DNA from: Gemmatimonadota bacterium
GTDB lineage: Bacteria; Gemmatimonadota; Gemmatimonadetes; Gemmatimonadales; Gemmatimonadaceae
Length of the DNA stretch: 64,000 bases
Assembly (NCBI GenBank): GCA_016704465.1
Contig: JADJAD010000009.1
Span: forward strand, 434,001-498,000
Direction of reading: 5' to 3'
Below the pieces are notes generated by a model. That model was not told where the DNA came from, did not search any database, and worked only from the letters and a program-made list of their open reading frames with translations. The position numbers and the translations under genes were made by a program. Below, piece after piece: positions 19,012 through 27,694 of the stretch (position 1 is its first letter; each line of letters starts with the position of its first letter).

Positions 19012-20312
19012 CAACGTCCGTGCGACCCGTGCGCAACCTGCGGTGGTGGATCATCGGCATGATCTGCATGCTCACGGTGATCAACTACATCGATCGCATG
19101 ACGCTGTCGGTGCTTGCGCCGACGATCATGGACGAGTTCAAGATGACCAACGTGGACTACTCGCGTGTGGTCACGGCATTTCTGCTGGCCTATACGGTGT
19201 CGCAGTCGCTGTCCGGGCGGATCATTGACCGCATCGGGACGCGTCGCGGGTTCATGGTGTTCGTCGGCATCTGGAGCATCGCATCCATGCTGCATGCCAC
19301 GGCGCGCAGTGCCGTGCAGCTGGCCGGCTTCCGTTTCCTGCTCGGACTCGGCGAGGCCGGCAACTGGCCCGGCGCGGCCAAGGCAGTGGCCGAGTGGTTT
19401 CCGGCCCGCGAACGAGCGTTTGCCATGGCGATCTTCAACAGCGGCGCCAGCATCGGTGCCGTCGTGGCGCCCCCGCTCATCGCGTTCGTGGCCGTGGCGT
19501 ATGGCTGGCGCTCGGCGTTCTTCGTCGGTGCCTCGCTGTCGATCTTCGTGATGATCGTCTGGTTCTTCGTCTTCCAGACGCCCGCGAATCATCCGCGTCT
19601 GTCTGCCGAGGAGTTTGCGCACATCCGCTCCGATCAGGGTGACGCGCCGGCCGGCGATCGGCGCCCGTGGCGTTCGCTGTTCAAGCATCGGCAGGTGTGG
19701 GCCATCATTGTGGCGCGGCTCTTCACCGATCCGATCTGGTGGTTCCTGATTTCGTGGCTGCCAAACTATCTCAAGAACGAGCGTGGCTTCAGCCTGGCGC
19801 TCATCGGCATGCTCGCGTGGATTCCGTTCCTGATCGCCGACCTCGGCAACTTGTTCGGCGGTGGCGCATCGAGCCTACTCCTGCGGAAGGGCTGGAGCGT
19901 TGATCGCGCCCGGAAGGTCGTGATGCTGGGAAGTGCCACGCTGGCACCGATCGGAGTGACCCTGCTGGTCTTCTCATCGACCGATGCGCTGGCGCTCGTC
20001 GGCATCAGCCTCATCGCCTTTGGGTTCCAGCGCTGGATCGTGAACGTGATCACGTTGCCGTCGGACTGTTGCCCCAAGGAAGACGTGGGCGCGGTGGCCG
20101 GCATCGGCGGCACGGCGGCCGGCGTTGCCAGCATGGTGTTCACCCTGCTCGTCGGGTGGGTGGTGGACAATTTCTCGTACACGCCGGTCTACATCATGGT
20201 CGGATTCATGGGGCCCATGGGCGCGTTGGCGTGGTTGGCGGTCATGCGCCGCATTGAGAAGGTGCCGGCATACGTTGCGCCGCGTGCGGCTCGCGGGGGG
20301 GCGGCAGCATGA
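19008..20312 (+). CDS. MFS hexuronate-type transporter (ACS family)
   Basis: A 434-residue 12-helix permease. The first helix ends in NYIDRMTLSVLAPTI, the loop 2-3 signature is SGRIIDRIGTRRGF, and the ExuT-type motif GEAGNWPGAAKAVAEWFP follows. GFQRWIVNVITLPSDCCPKE lies in the second half. This is the anion:cation symporter group that imports hexuronates and keto-deoxy sugars; here it most likely carries the unsaturated uronate or its keto form over the inner membrane. It overlaps both neighbours by four bases (ATGA), so it is part of one operon. Confidence 0.9.
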   Translation: MTTSVRPVRNLRWWIIGMICMLTVINYIDRMTLSVLAPTIMDEFKMTNVDYSRVVTAFLLAYTVSQSLSGRIIDRIGTRRGFMVFVGIWSIASMLHATARSAVQLAGFRFLLGLGEAGNWPGAAKAVAEWFPARERAFAMAIFNSGASIGAVVAPPLIAFVAVAYGWRSAFFVGASLSIFVMIVWFFVFQTPANHPRLSAEEFAHIRSDQGDAPAGDRRPWRSLFKHRQVWAIIVARLFTDPIWWFLISWLPNYLKNERGFSLALIGMLAWIPFLIADLGNLFGGGASSLLLRKGWSVDRARKVVMLGSATLAPIGVTLLVFSSTDALALVGISLIAFGFQRWIVNVITLPSDCCPKEDVGAVAGIGGTAAGVASMVFTLLVGWVVDNFSYTPVYIMVGFMGPMGALAWLAVMRRIEKVPAYVAPRAARGGAAA

Positions 20313-20998
20313 CCCGTTCTTCTCGCCCAACCTCGTCCCTTCGCGCAGAACGTACTGCCGACGTGCTGCGCGCCGGGGCAGTCGCGGTGGTGCGCGTACG
20401 ATCCGCCGATGAAGCCATGGCCGTATCCGACGCGCTGACGGCGGGCGGCATGCGGGCCATCGAGCTGACGCTCACGACGCCTGGCGCGCTCGACGTGCTG
20501 CGGGCGCTTCGTGTACGTGGCGGCGATGCGCTGCTGCTGGGAGCGGGATCGGTGCTCACCGTCGAGGACGCGAGGGCCGCGATCGACGCCGGCGCGTCGT
20601 ACATCGTGAGCCCGGTGCTCGACCTGGACGTGATGGCCGTCGCGCATGACGCCGACGTGCCAGCGATGCCGGGGGCATATACGCCCACCGAACTGCTGGT
20701 AGCCTACAAGGCGGGTGCCGACGTCGTGAAGCTCTTTCCCGCCGACGGACTCGGCGCGCGGTACCTGCGCGGTGTGCTCGCTCCCATGCCGTTCCTGCCG
20801 ATCATGCCCACCGGCGGGGTCACGCCCGACAACATCGGCGATTGGTTGCGCGCCGGCGCGGTCGCGGCGGGACTCGGCTCCGCCCTCGTGGATCCGTCGC
20901 TGGTCAAGTCGGGCGACCTGGCCACCATTACGGCGCGAGCACGGCAGGTTGTGCTCGGCGTGACGGAAGCACGAGCACCGCGTACCCCAGCGTCCTGA
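20309..20998 (+). CDS. eda: 2-keto-3-deoxy-6-phosphogluconate aldolase
   Basis: A 229-residue class I aldolase. Glu52 (AIELTLTTPGA), the LGAGSVLT strand, SPVLD, and Schiff-base Lys141 in ADVVKLFPA are all present, as is the phosphate-binding PTGGVTPDN. It cleaves KDPG to pyruvate and glyceraldehyde-3-phosphate, the last step of the polyuronate route. It overlaps the transporter by four bases, and KDG kinase follows ten bases after its stop. Confidence 0.93.
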   Translation: MTRSSRPTSSLRAERTADVLRAGAVAVVRVRSADEAMAVSDALTAGGMRAIELTLTTPGALDVLRALRVRGGDALLLGAGSVLTVEDARAAIDAGASYIVSPVLDLDVMAVAHDADVPAMPGAYTPTELLVAYKAGADVVKLFPADGLGARYLRGVLAPMPFLPIMPTGGVTPDNIGDWLRAGAVAAGLGSALVDPSLVKSGDLATITARARQVVLGVTEARAPRTPAS

Positions 20999-21008
20999 CA
21001 TCCGACCT

Positions 21009-22004
21009 ATGCCACATATCCTGACGTTCGGCGAGCTCCTGCTCCGGTTGTCCCCTCCGGGAAATGAGCGGCTGTTGCAGTCGGCCCGTTTCGACGTCTC
21101 GGTCGGAGGCTGTGAGGCCAATGTGGCTGCGGGACTGGCCCAGTTCGACGTACCGGTGCAGTACCTCACGCGGTTGCCGGACAACGCCATTGCCGACGGG
21201 GCACTCCGTGCGTTACGTGCCGAGGGGGTGGGCACGAAGCACGTGATCCGTGGGGGCGACCGAATGGGGCTCTACTTCCTGGAACTCGGCGCAGACGTGC
21301 GCGGATTGCGCACTGTGTATGACCGCGCGTTCTCCGCGTTTGCGGGCATCACGCCCGAGCAGGCTCCGTTCGATCGCGCGCTGGACGGTGCATCGTGGTT
21401 GCACACGTCGGGAATCGTGGCTGCGCTGGGAGACTCGGCGTATCAAACGCTCGAGGCGGGAATTGTCCAGGCAAGAGCGGCTGGAGTGCGCACCAGCATC
21501 GACTGCAACTTCCGTCCGTCGCTGTGGCAAGGGAAGAACCCGCAGTCTCTGATGCTGCCCCTCATGCCGCATGTCGACCTGTTGATCGGCAATCCCGGTG
21601 CGTTTCATGAGATGCTCGGCGAACCGACGAGTGGGTCGATGCCGGAGCCGCCGGAGGCCCTTCGCCATACCGCAGAGCGATTGCACCGGCGCTTCGGCAT
21701 GGAACGCATTGCCATCACGCAGCGCGAAGTGCGTGATGCCAGCACGCATGCCTGGCGCGCCTGGCTCTGGCAGGCCGCTGATGGTGTCTTGCTGGAAGGC
21801 GGGTGGTATGTCGTGCGTGTCGTGGACCGCGTAGGGGGCGGCGATGCCTTTGCGGCGGGGTTGCTCGCGGCGTTGCACCGCGACGTGCCCGCGGCCGATG
21901 CCATCCGGTTTGCGACTGCGGCGGGCGCGCACAAGCTGACCGTTCCGGGGGACTTTCCGCGCACGACGTGGGAGGAGATCGAGGGGATGCAGCGCGGGCG
22001 GTAG
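21009..22004 (+). CDS. kdgK: 2-keto-3-deoxygluconate kinase (PfkB family)
   Basis: A 331-residue ribokinase-fold sugar kinase. FGELLLRLSPPG at the start and SVGGCEANVAAGLAQF mark the PfkB group; the anion hole and catalytic Asp lie in VGGGDAFAAGLL near residue 278. It phosphorylates KDG to KDPG, feeding the aldolase immediately upstream. It is the last gene of the polyuronate operon and is followed at once by a hairpin. Confidence 0.9.
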   Translation: MPHILTFGELLLRLSPPGNERLLQSARFDVSVGGCEANVAAGLAQFDVPVQYLTRLPDNAIADGALRALRAEGVGTKHVIRGGDRMGLYFLELGADVRGLRTVYDRAFSAFAGITPEQAPFDRALDGASWLHTSGIVAALGDSAYQTLEAGIVQARAAGVRTSIDCNFRPSLWQGKNPQSLMLPLMPHVDLLIGNPGAFHEMLGEPTSGSMPEPPEALRHTAERLHRRFGMERIAITQREVRDASTHAWRAWLWQAADGVLLEGGWYVVRVVDRVGGGDAFAAGLLAALHRDVPAADAIRFATAAGAHKLTVPGDFPRTTWEEIEGMQRGR

Positions 22005-22019
22005 GCGGGCGGCGCCCGC
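22005..22019. terminator. Hairpin after the polyuronate operon
   Basis: GCGGGC (22005-22010) and GCCCGC (22014-22019) pair perfectly around GGC, beginning at the base after the kdgK stop codon. The convergent kinase gene ends 28 bases further on. No T run follows on either strand, so a bidirectional terminator is likely but unproven. Confidence 0.45.
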
Positions 22020-22046
22020 GCCATGCGAGCGAGCGCTCAGCGACGA

Positions 22047-24866
22047 TCAGGACCCCTTCGATGGCTCCTGCATCCAGACGTCCGAGGTCGTCTCTCTCGT
22101 GAAACACGCCACCCGGCTGAGATCGGGCGCGACGCCCAGATCGCCGGCGCTGCAGCTGAACGGCAATCGCGCGTACACCGACCATCGGCCGCTCCGTGGA
22201 TTGAGCCGCTCGATCAGCGTGGAATCCGCGCCGCGCCGGCCGCTCTCCGTGAGCAGCAACGAGGTGTCGGACGCCCACGACAATGGCATGCGAAAGTCCT
22301 CCGACACGGTGCGGGCACCGGCGGCGGAGCTGATGGACACCCGGCCGCGCGGCCCGAACGTGGCATACGCGACGTCACCCGCCGGGCCGACGACGAACGG
22401 ACCGATTGGGGGGCGCGCTGCTCGTCCGGGGCCGGGTGTCGGCCCCGCGCGGTCGAGATCCATCGTGGCACGCAGGCCCGTGAGCAGGTCGACCGACACC
22501 AGCTCACCGGCTGCCGATTCGAACACCACGGCACTGGAGCCGGACCACTGTGGCGTCGTCGGCGGCGACGCGTCGGTCGCGACGGCCGTGATTCGTCTCG
22601 AGGCGAAGTCCACGACGGAGACCGTGACGGTGTCGCCGACCGTGGTGAAGGCGATCCGGGCACCATCGGGCGACCAGCTCAGCCCTCCGATCGGTAGGCC
22701 CGCCGTGGTGAGACGCCGTTCCGAGCTGTCCGCGGGGCTCCACGCGTAGATGTCCTGATCGCGCCCCCGTCCCTTCACGAACGCGATGGTGCCCGACCGC
22801 GGCGCGATTCTGGGCGAGTGATAGGTGGCGGTGCTCATGAACAGGGTGCTCGTGGTGCGCGTGGCCAGATCGTACGCCAGCATTCGCGTCCTGGTCGGCC
22901 CGGTGGCGAACACGAGCTGGCCGCGTCGCTGCCCGACGTCGAACGAGAGCGGCGACGAGAGGCCGGCCACGACGACCTCGGCCGGGCCGGTCGACTTGCC
23001 GCTGACCGGGAGCCTAACGATCTCGCTTCCGCCGTTCGTCTCCCGCGAGAACCATAACGAGTTCCCGGACGGGCCCCATCGCACCGAGGACCGATTGCCG
23101 GGATCGCCCCGCCATGCGCCGGCGGATCGCTGGATCACGGCAATCGCACCGCTCCCCAGGTCGAGATCCGCCACGACGACGTACCCATCCTGATCCAGGC
23201 CGGTGATGGCGATCCGCCGGCCATTGGGGGCCGCCTTCAGGTCGTAGATGGAGCCAAGGGTCGACGCCACATCGAACAACTTGCCTCGCCCAACGGTCAC
23301 CGAATCGCGTCCCGCGACCACCACGCTTGATGGATCCGGACCGACGTAGATTCGCCTGCCGCAGCACACGATGGCGACGATCGAGTCACTGGCGACCAGG
23401 TCGTAGGCATCCGCGACCCCACCGCCGCGTCCACTGGCCGCCGGGCGACCGGGCTGTGGTCCGCCTGCCAGCGGGCCGCCGGCCCCGGGAGTGGGCGCTG
23501 GCATCGAGTCCTGACCACCCCCAACGTCGGTCCTCTGCGTGGCAGGCGGTGGTTCGGACGCGCGGGCAGAGTCGCCGGCGCGCCCGTCGCGACCTGGCCG
23601 TCCAACAGGTGGTGCCGGCACCGGCATCGCGTCGCCGCCCAGCACGGGTACGCGGTAAAGGCCAGATGCGCCGCCGAGCGTGGCGTGCACGAGTAGCACT
23701 CGACCGTCGGCGCTGAAGCGCGCCGGGCCCATCGGCGTCTCGGAGGTGAGCACTCGGCGGCTCCCCTCGCGGTCCATCTCCTGCACCATCAGCGAGCGCC
23801 CCTGATCGACGAGGTAGGCGACCAGCCGCTCGTTAGGTGAGAGTGCCACGTGCGACACGTTGCCGTCGAACGTCACCTGGCTCGCAGCGCTCATCGGTTC
23901 GGTCGCGGTCTCCACCGGGGACCGAGTGCCAAGCATCACGATCGCGGGGACGGCAGTCGCCGCCCCGATCACGCCCCCGACGACGAACTTGCGGTCCACG
24001 GACCGCCGGGAGACGGTCTCCCCTGCGTGCAGCGCCTGGATGAACTCGGTCGCGGACGCGTACCGATCGTCCGGATCGCGCGCCAGTGCCCGACGGATCG
24101 CGGCGTCGACGCCCTTCGCGACGCCGGGCCGGATGGCGGGGAGCGCGGGAGGGTCCTGCGTCATCATTCGATTGAAGACCGCCTGACGAGTGTTGCCGGG
24201 GAACGGGGGCTCGCCCGCCAGCATCTCGTAGAGCACAGCGCCGAGGGCGAAGACATCGGTGCGTGCATCCAGGTCCGGCTCACCCGTCGCTTGTTCCGGA
24301 CTCATATAGTGAATCGTGCCGAGCGCGTGCCCCGTCTGGGTGAGCCGGTGGTCATCCGTGCCCTTGGGGAGCGAGATACCGAAGTCGCCGATCAGCGCGT
24401 TGCCGTCCAACAGGAAGATGTTTTCGGGCTTCACGTCGCGGTGGATCACGCCCAGCCGATGCGCCAATCCGAGCCCCTCACCGACTTGCTCGGCGATCTT
24501 GAGCGCTTCCGCGACGGGCAACTGGCCGTCGCGGTCGAGGCGTTGGCGCAACGTCCCGCCCTCGATGAACGGCATCACGAAGTAGGGGAGTCCGTCGGCG
24601 CTCCCCGAATCGATCAGCCGGAGGATGTGCGGATGCTCGAGTCCAGCGACGGTGGCGATCTCGCGCGCGAAACGGTCGGCGTCACCGCCCTCCAGCGCGT
24701 CGGGGCGCAGCACCTTGATCGCCACGGGACGCTGGTGCCGGCGCTCGACCGCGCGGAACACGGCCGCCATGCCGCCGATCATGGGCGTCGTGTCGATGTC
24801 GTAGCGATCGCCGATCGCTGAGCGGAGTTGCTCGAAGATGCGAGCGGCGGCCTTGTCTGGTGTCAC
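22047..24866 (-). CDS. Ser/Thr protein kinase with PD40 propeller repeats
   Basis: About 939 residues: kinase domain (residues 15-285) with VAIKVLR, HRDVKPEN, DFGIS and SPEQ; one membrane segment near 300-320 (VVGGVIGAATAVPAIVML); then a Gly/Pro-rich insert and TolB-like PD40 strands (SWSPDGARIAFTTVG, RIAPRSGTIAFVKG). The external propeller probably senses a ligand. The Gly-rich loop is unusual: the expected GxGGM is reduced to PMIGGMAAVFRA. GTG at 24866 is chosen because an ATG at 24914 would overlap the next gene; this is uncertain. Targets unknown. Confidence 0.85.
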   Translation of the reverse strand: MTPDKAAARIFEQLRSAIGDRYDIDTTPMIGGMAAVFRAVERRHQRPVAIKVLRPDALEGGDADRFAREIATVAGLEHPHILRLIDSGSADGLPYFVMPFIEGGTLRQRLDRDGQLPVAEALKIAEQVGEGLGLAHRLGVIHRDVKPENIFLLDGNALIGDFGISLPKGTDDHRLTQTGHALGTIHYMSPEQATGEPDLDARTDVFALGAVLYEMLAGEPPFPGNTRQAVFNRMMTQDPPALPAIRPGVAKGVDAAIRRALARDPDDRYASATEFIQALHAGETVSRRSVDRKFVVGGVIGAATAVPAIVMLGTRSPVETATEPMSAASQVTFDGNVSHVALSPNERLVAYLVDQGRSLMVQEMDREGSRRVLTSETPMGPARFSADGRVLLVHATLGGASGLYRVPVLGGDAMPVPAPPVGRPGRDGRAGDSARASEPPPATQRTDVGGGQDSMPAPTPGAGGPLAGGPQPGRPAASGRGGGVADAYDLVASDSIVAIVCCGRRIYVGPDPSSVVVAGRDSVTVGRGKLFDVASTLGSIYDLKAAPNGRRIAITGLDQDGYVVVADLDLGSGAIAVIQRSAGAWRGDPGNRSSVRWGPSGNSLWFSRETNGGSEIVRLPVSGKSTGPAEVVVAGLSSPLSFDVGQRRGQLVFATGPTRTRMLAYDLATRTTSTLFMSTATYHSPRIAPRSGTIAFVKGRGRDQDIYAWSPADSSERRLTTAGLPIGGLSWSPDGARIAFTTVGDTVTVSVVDFASRRITAVATDASPPTTPQWSGSSAVVFESAAGELVSVDLLTGLRATMDLDRAGPTPGPGRAARPPIGPFVVGPAGDVAYATFGPRGRVSISSAAGARTVSEDFRMPLSWASDTSLLLTESGRRGADSTLIERLNPRSGRWSVYARLPFSCSAGDLGVAPDLSRVACFTRETTSDVWMQEPSKGS

Positions 24867-24876
24867 TACGGCCCTA

Positions 24877-25998
24877 TCAGTCGAGAGGGGGTAACGCGTG
24901 CATCGGACCTGCACGTCGGTGCGTTGTGTACCCCGCTTGCCCGGTCATGGCCGGATGTTCGGCGCTGGCTCGTCCCTGCGGGCGCCTGCCTGGCGGACCA
25001 TTCGGCCGCTGGAGTGCGCTCGCGTCGCACGACGCGTTCGGGTCGTCGAGCACGCAGCCGACCTGGCCCTTGTGACAGCCGAGAATGGCGTTGGACCCGG
25101 CGTCACCGACGTGATAGTGGTAGCCCTCGACACCGGTCGTGTGGCCGCCGCAGGCGTCGACATCAACGGCCAATGGGCTGCCGGCGTCGAGACGGGAATG
25201 GAGCGCATACCCGTCCAACGCGACGCCGATTGCGGTGCCGTGCCCGGTCTCTGCGGTGTCCTTCTGGATGCAATTCGTGACGGCGTGAATGTGATAGCCG
25301 ACGGCGGGATTGACGTGTCCGCCGCAGTCATCGAAGGGCGCGAGCGTGTGCGCGCTCAGGATGTCGTCAACCGGAGCCGGTGCATCCAGCCGCACACCGC
25401 GGTAGGCAATCCCGACGCCGTCGTGCCCCACCCGTGGCGCGACCCGTGAAGCCGCGACCGGCTGGGTCGGGATCACGTAGGTGTTCGTCAGGCCGCTCGT
25501 GATGTATGAGGCGAGGCACTGCACGCAATAGTTGTGGTAGCGCGGATCCACGTCCGGACGGGCGGCCGCGGCGCAGGCCTCGGGCGTGTCGGTGACGTTC
25601 ACGACCCCGGTCTGCGGGTCATACAGTTGCCAGGTCGAATCGTTGTAGAAGGTCGGCAGGTTCTTGATGAACAAACCATCCACGTCGTGCATCCTGCCGT
25701 CATGCGGCCAGATCCCGCCGCGGTCTGCGCCGTCGGCAATGTGCGCCGGGCACCACGGTCCCATCTCGAAGGTCGCGGGGTTGGCCGGCAGTGTGACGGA
25801 AACGCACGTGGTGGTGTGTCCCTCCGACAGCGTGCAGTCCACCAGGCGCGGCGCGCCAACCATCGCCCCCGGCTCGAACCGGCTGGCGAACGCCTGCAGC
25901 TCAAAAGCCGCCGCCGTGGGCTTCGTCTCCGGCGAGGACGTGCAGCTGACGAGCGATACGACGAATAGCGCATGGGCGATCACGGTTGCATTCCGCAT
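24877..25998 (-). CDS. YHYH-domain lipoprotein A
   Basis: A 373-residue lipoprotein (lipobox LVSC near residue 19) of the YHYH-domain family (PF14240). The repeating His motifs are visible: GYHIHAVTNC and GYHYHVGDAG, with FDDCGGHVNP and CGGHT before each. Many cysteines are present. The family has no established activity that I know; a periplasmic or surface metal-linked role is only a guess from the His/Cys pattern. AGAGGAG precedes the ATG at 25998 well. It is paralogous to the divergent gene at 26255. The C-terminal 40 residues, rich in Arg/Pro, are absent from the paralogue. Confidence 0.82.
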   Translation of the reverse strand: MRNATVIAHALFVVSLVSCTSSPETKPTAAAFELQAFASRFEPGAMVGAPRLVDCTLSEGHTTTCVSVTLPANPATFEMGPWCPAHIADGADRGGIWPHDGRMHDVDGLFIKNLPTFYNDSTWQLYDPQTGVVNVTDTPEACAAAARPDVDPRYHNYCVQCLASYITSGLTNTYVIPTQPVAASRVAPRVGHDGVGIAYRGVRLDAPAPVDDILSAHTLAPFDDCGGHVNPAVGYHIHAVTNCIQKDTAETGHGTAIGVALDGYALHSRLDAGSPLAVDVDACGGHTTGVEGYHYHVGDAGSNAILGCHKGQVGCVLDDPNASCDASALQRPNGPPGRRPQGRASAEHPAMTGQAGYTTHRRAGPMHALPPLD

Positions 25999-26082
25999 GG
26001 AGAATCTCCTCTCTCGAGCCACCGGTGACGTTGTCGTGACCACAGACCATGCCGCGAGGTGCGGTAGCGGTCAACAGGAACC

Positions 26083-26109
26083 GAGCCCCGCCAGTGTCCG
26101 GCAGGGCTC
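26083..26109. repeat. Hairpin in the divergent YHYH intergenic region
   Basis: GAGCCC (26083-26088) pairs with GGGCTC (26104-26109), then GCC with GGC inside, one mismatch between, and a seven-base loop. It lies about 85 bases before the lipoprotein A gene on the minus side and could belong to its leader or act as an operator. Confidence 0.4.
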
Positions 26110-26144
26110 GCCTCTCACCAATTGGACAAAGGACGCGATCGTTT

Positions 26145-26181
26145 CATTCCATCCGTTCCACTCGGGCGATTCGATGGAATG
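26145..26181. promoter_or_regulatory. Nine-base inverted repeat between divergent YHYH genes
   Basis: CATTCCATC (26145-26153) and GATGGAATG (26173-26181) are exact inverted repeats with 19 bases between. TTGGAC at 26122 could be a -35 box for the plus-strand gene with TTTCAT as a poor -10. A regulator site serving both directions is plausible. Confidence 0.4.
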
Positions 26182-26210
26182 GCGGGGCGGGGCGCAGTGT
26201 CCATGAAGCG

Positions 26211-26229
26211 TGGCGGGGGTGTCCCGCCA
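26211..26229 (+). repeat. Leader hairpin before YHYH gene B
   Basis: TGGCGGG (26211-26217) pairs with CCCGCCA (26223-26229) around GGTGT; six A bases follow. It ends 13 bases before the GGAG ribosome site of the downstream gene. It is not an intrinsic terminator on either strand, because no T run follows the stem. Confidence 0.35.
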
Positions 26230-26254
26230 AAAAACCACGACTGGAGTGTCCGAG

Positions 26255-27226
26255 ATGGGGAACGCACGATTCGATAGCCTCGCAAGGGTAGGTCTTGCCA
26301 GCATGCTCGCCTTCGCGATTGTCGGTTGCGGTGACACCTCGAGTACAACCGAGCCGATCGCCACAGGGAACGAGGTATCGGTCAACCCCGCCAGTTTCCT
26401 GGCGACAGGTCTTGCGAGCCCCATCACAACGGAAAACTGCACCCTGTCAGGGGGCGCGGTAACCAGTTGCTACCGCATCACGACGGTCGGCGCGCCCACC
26501 AACCATGCGGTCGGGGCGTTCTGCCCGACCAATATCAGCGATGGCAGCGTGGCCGGCATGTGGATCGAAGGCGGCAAGACCCACGACCTGACCGGCGCGT
26601 TCATCGCCAACCTCGCCACGTTCTACAACGACTCCCGGTGGAAGCTGTTCGACAACGCCACGGGGCGCATCTACGTCACCGACACGCAGGCGGCCTTCCA
26701 GGCTGCGGCACAGCCGAACGTGCCGGCCGCCTACTACAACCACTGCGTCGAAGGCAAGATGTCCTATGTCGGCGGTGGCATCTCTCGCACCTACCTGATT
26801 CCGGTCACGCCAGTGGCACTCACGAGCGGAACGGGTTCCATCGGCATGTCAGGCGTCGGCGTGGCGCTCAACGGCATCACGATGGATCCGCCGGCGCCGG
26901 TGGATCGCATCAAGGCTGCCTTCACCATCGCCGCGTTTGATGATTGTGGCGGACATATCAATCCGGTCGAGGGCTACCACTATCACGCGGCGATGGGCTG
27001 CGCGGGTACAGCAGCGAGCACCGATGGTCACGCCGCGCTGATCGGCTATGCACTGGACGGCTTTGGGATCTACGCGATGCTCGATGCCGCCGGGGCGGAG
27101 TCAACGGGCCTCGACAACTGCCGGGGGCACACCGATGGCACGCGCGGCTATCACTATCACGTGGCCGGTGCCGGCGAGAACATGTTCATCGGCTGCTTCC
27201 GTGGGCAGCAGGGGACGGTCCGATGA
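26255..27226 (+). CDS. YHYH-domain lipoprotein B
   Basis: A 323-residue lipoprotein (lipobox IVGC near residue 25). It carries two full YHYH sites, GYHYHAAMGC and GYHYHVAGAG, with FDDCGGHINP and CRGHTDGTRG before them, and shares FYNDS, the VTDT strand, APVD and GVGVALNGI with its divergent paralogue. Catalytic function is not established for the family. GGAG lies nine bases before the ATG. Its TGA overlaps the start of a small Cys/His-rich gene (ATGA), so the two are translated together. Confidence 0.84.
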   Translation: MGNARFDSLARVGLASMLAFAIVGCGDTSSTTEPIATGNEVSVNPASFLATGLASPITTENCTLSGGAVTSCYRITTVGAPTNHAVGAFCPTNISDGSVAGMWIEGGKTHDLTGAFIANLATFYNDSRWKLFDNATGRIYVTDTQAAFQAAAQPNVPAAYYNHCVEGKMSYVGGGISRTYLIPVTPVALTSGTGSIGMSGVGVALNGITMDPPAPVDRIKAAFTIAAFDDCGGHINPVEGYHYHAAMGCAGTAASTDGHAALIGYALDGFGIYAMLDAAGAESTGLDNCRGHTDGTRGYHYHVAGAGENMFIGCFRGQQGTVR

Positions 27227-27633
27227 CGCGCGTGTTGCGAGCCGCCCGGGTCGCCCTGGATATAGTTCCCGCCCTCGTCCTGCTGGCACTCGGGTCGAGC
27301 CCCGCGTTGGCGCACGAAGGCGCGCTCGGCAACGAGGTCATGTGGAAGGTCTGCGAAAACCGGAAGCGCAACGACGTGTGCGCATTCCGGAATGCCGACC
27401 ACGATACGTCGCGGGGAAGCTGCCAGAGCGTGGCCGAGCATCTCGTGTGCGTGAGAAACCAGCCGATCGAACGTGCGGCGGCCGACAGCCACACACACGC
27501 GCATGACGAGACAGTGCCATCGAGCACGGACGAGAGTGGGTATGGCTGGGTCCTGGGCGTCTTCAGCCTGGTCGTGGGGGGCGTTGCGGTGTCGAACTGG
27601 CCAGGGCGGAGCAGGATCACAAACCTGCCCTGA
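27223..27633 (+). CDS. Small Cys/His-rich exported membrane protein coupled to YHYH gene B
   Basis: A 136-residue protein. A Sec signal ends near residue 30 (SSPALAHEG). A compact module follows with four cysteines (WKVCENRKRNDVCAF, GSCQSVAEHLVCVRNQPIE), then a His/Asp/Ser-rich linker (DSHTHAHDE) and one C-terminal membrane segment (WVLGVFSLVVGGVAV). I have a loose memory of this Cys module in other periplasmic proteins but no name for it. Four-base overlap with YHYH gene B points to a shared task, perhaps metal or redox handling at the membrane; that is inference. Confidence 0.7.
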   Translation: MTRVLRAARVALDIVPALVLLALGSSPALAHEGALGNEVMWKVCENRKRNDVCAFRNADHDTSRGSCQSVAEHLVCVRNQPIERAAADSHTHAHDETVPSSTDESGYGWVLGVFSLVVGGVAVSNWPGRSRITNLP

Positions 27634-27694
27634 GAGAGAGCGGTAACGATCGTGACGGCGGTCGCTCGGGATCGGAAAAGGTTATGCTTCGCCC

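Noticed and set aside
26211..26234. Intrinsic terminator at the hairpin followed by A bases
   Set aside because: On the plus strand the stem is followed by A, not T; on the minus strand the T run precedes the stem.
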